6,129 nt of DNA, taken from positions 5,120-11,248 of the forward strand of contig NZ_ML142872.1 in NCBI RefSeq assembly GCF_004138495.1, written 5' to 3'. Made by a program: the position numbers and the translations under genes. A model generated the notes under the pieces. It was not told where the DNA came from, did not search any database, and saw only the letters and a list, made by a program, of their open reading frames with translations. Below are positions 5,231-6,129 of the stretch, piece after piece. Positions within the stretch are counted from its first letter, which is position 1; each line of letters starts with the position of its first letter. Source of the DNA: Phytoactinopolyspora endophytica. Lineage in GTDB: Bacteria > Actinomycetota > Actinomycetes > Jiangellales > Jiangellaceae.

Positions 5231-5550
5231 GCACGACCATGGGCTTGGTGCTCGCGACCATCGTGCTGGGCGCGGGTACGTTCGCCTTCCGTCTCGCCGG
5301 CCCCCTTCTGCGGGAGCGCGTCGAGCTGTCGCCGCGCGTCGAGAAGCTGCTCGGCGTCGCCGCCGTCGTTCTGCTGGCCGCCCTGGTCGGTACGACCGCC
5401 CTGCTCGATGAGCAGGAGTTCGTGGGGTTCGCCCGTCCCGCCGGCGTCGCGGTCGGTGGCATCCTGGCGTGGAAGAAGGCGCCGTTCTTCGTCGTCGTGC
5501 TCGCTGCCGCCGGGACCGCGGCCGGTCTCCGCGTGCTGGGCGTCAACTGA
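5227..5550 (+). CDS. azlD: AzlD-family branched-chain amino acid exporter, small subunit
   Basis: The 107-residue hydrophobic protein has four predicted membrane segments: about 5-22, 40-61, 67-82 and 85-104. It has the AzlD features TFAFRLAGPLL (18-28), a PRVEKLLGVAAVVLLAAL segment (36-53) and AWKKAPFFVVVLAAA near the end. It is the obligate small partner of AzlC in a two-component exporter. The start ATG overlaps the azlC stop as ATGA, so the pair is translationally coupled and expected in equal supply. Length and topology are normal for the family. The next gene converges on it with 50 bp between stop codons. Confidence 0.92.
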   Translation: MSTTMGLVLATIVLGAGTFAFRLAGPLLRERVELSPRVEKLLGVAAVVLLAALVGTTALLDEQEFVGFARPAGVAVGGILAWKKAPFFVVVLAAAGTAAGLRVLGVN

Positions 5551-5600
5551 GCGCGCGGCCCGCTCCAGCCGGACGGCGGCGCGTTCTCGAGCCCCGGTTT

Positions 5601-6128
5601 CTAAGCACCCAGGTCCTTGAGGGTGATCAGCGCGCCGGTGTCCGACTCCTCGAGCGGCAGCTCGCGGTGCTCGCGTCGCTCCCGGACCTGCACATGCATC
5701 TCTACCGGTGTGCGGTTCAGCACGGCCTCGATGAGCGTGGCGAGAAAGCGATCCGCGGACAGGTCGTCCGGGACGGCATCGGTGCGGATGGTGACGCCGT
5801 TGAAGTCGTCGTCACTCCACTCCGCCAGGACGACGCACGTGGCGTCGTAGGCGTCGGCCTCGCCCTGCAGTTTGCGGAGCATGTCGACGGCCTTCTCGTA
5901 CGCACCTGGGTCGTCCAGGATGGTGGAACGCAACACGAACAGGAAGCCCATCGAGACGAGCGGGTAACGGCCGCGCAGGTTCTTCGCGTCCCCGTATGAT
6001 TCCTCGAACCTGTTCGCCAGGTTGTTCCGGAACGACGAGACCATCGACTTCGTCGAGACCAGTAGCTCCGGCCCTCGCGCCCACTGCGAGACCAGCACGT
6101 CCACTTGTTTGACGTACGCGCGCCCGAG
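5601..6128 (-). CDS. Uncharacterised protein, 5' end outside window (possible PD-(D/E)XK-like nuclease fold)
   Basis: The frame is open to the right edge, so the GTG at 6104 is probably internal and the N-terminus is missing. The visible 175 residues begin LGRAYVKQVDVLVSQWARGPELLVSTKSM. They continue with SFRNNLANRFEESYGDAKNLR, a hydrophobic LVSMGFLFVLRS strand, a DMLRKL helix, and YDATCVVLAEW. They end in a charged, strand-rich tail. I do not recognise a named family. QVDVLV (Asp10 of the visible part), then PELLVSTKS (Lys27), then a helix containing EESYGDAKNLR resembles the strand-strand-helix core of PD-(D/E)XK nucleases, with Ser in place of the usual Glu two residues before Lys. That is a pattern-based guess. 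No membrane segment is visible. The gene converges on azlD and appears unrelated to it. Confidence 0.7.
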   Translation of the reverse strand, partial: LGRAYVKQVDVLVSQWARGPELLVSTKSMVSSFRNNLANRFEESYGDAKNLRGRYPLVSMGFLFVLRSTILDDPGAYEKAVDMLRKLQGEADAYDATCVVLAEWSDDDFNGVTIRTDAVPDDLSADRFLATLIEAVLNRTPVEMHVQVRERREHRELPLEESDTGALITLKDLGA

Positions 6129-6129
6129 T

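Noticed and set aside
5549..5565. GAGCG/CGCTC hairpin at the azlD stop as a terminator
   Set aside because: Only five base pairs and no T-run; too weak to call in a GC-rich background.
5469..5999. Plus-strand frame running through the azlD end and the right-edge gene
   Set aside because: It overlaps azlD out of frame and is antisense to the minus-strand gene. The minus-strand protein has plausible alternating helices and strands, while this one does not resemble any family.
1..6129. Search for CRISPR, IS ends, tRNA, phage or toxin-antitoxin content
   Set aside because: No regularly spaced direct repeats, transposase motifs, cloverleaf-like sequence or small paired toxin-antitoxin frames were seen.

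Overview
The window is GC-rich and densely coded, with start codons mixing ATG and GTG, stop-start overlaps (GTGA, ATGA) and short intergenic gaps. The gene content is an ECF42-type sigma factor with a DGPF partner, actinobacterial-style HAD and LD-carboxypeptidase proteins, and an XRE-cupin regulator facing azlCD. Together these point to a chromosomal segment of a high-GC actinobacterium. The genus cannot be fixed from this sequence. I see no mobile element, tRNA, rRNA, CRISPR array or origin.

Layout, left to right. (1) The 3' end of a winged-helix DNA-binding protein gene (+) enters from the left edge. (2) A complete S66-family LD-carboxypeptidase/MccF-like gene (+) has an intact Ser-Glu-His triad. 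(3) A HAD-family hydrolase gene (+) starts at a GTG with a -10-like box at leaderless distance. (4) An intergenic region of about 180 bp holds possible RNA structures and a match to the ECF42 promoter signature. (5) A two-gene unit (+) encodes a DGPF/YCII-domain protein and, overlapping it by 4 bp, an ECF42-type sigma factor with a long C-terminal extension. (6) A convergent XRE-cupin regulator gene (-) ends 11 bp from the sigma gene. (7) azlC and azlD (+), overlapping by 4 bp, diverge from the regulator. (8) The 3' part of an uncharacterised gene (-) runs off the right edge; it has a possible but degenerate PD-(D/E)XK-like core.

Two modules have recognisable internal logic. In the DGPF-ECF42 pair, the upstream region carries TGTCGA-N17-CGAT. 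This fits the reported ECF42 target motif and implies that the sigma factor drives its own operon. In the XRE-cupin/azlCD module, a sensor-repressor type regulator is divergent from a branched-chain amino acid export pair. Dyads built from GAAC/GTTC half-sites sit in the shared promoter region, suggesting local control of export.

I found no clearly undescribed system. The most interesting points are the likely ECF42 autoregulatory promoter, the azl operator candidates and the right-edge protein of unknown function.
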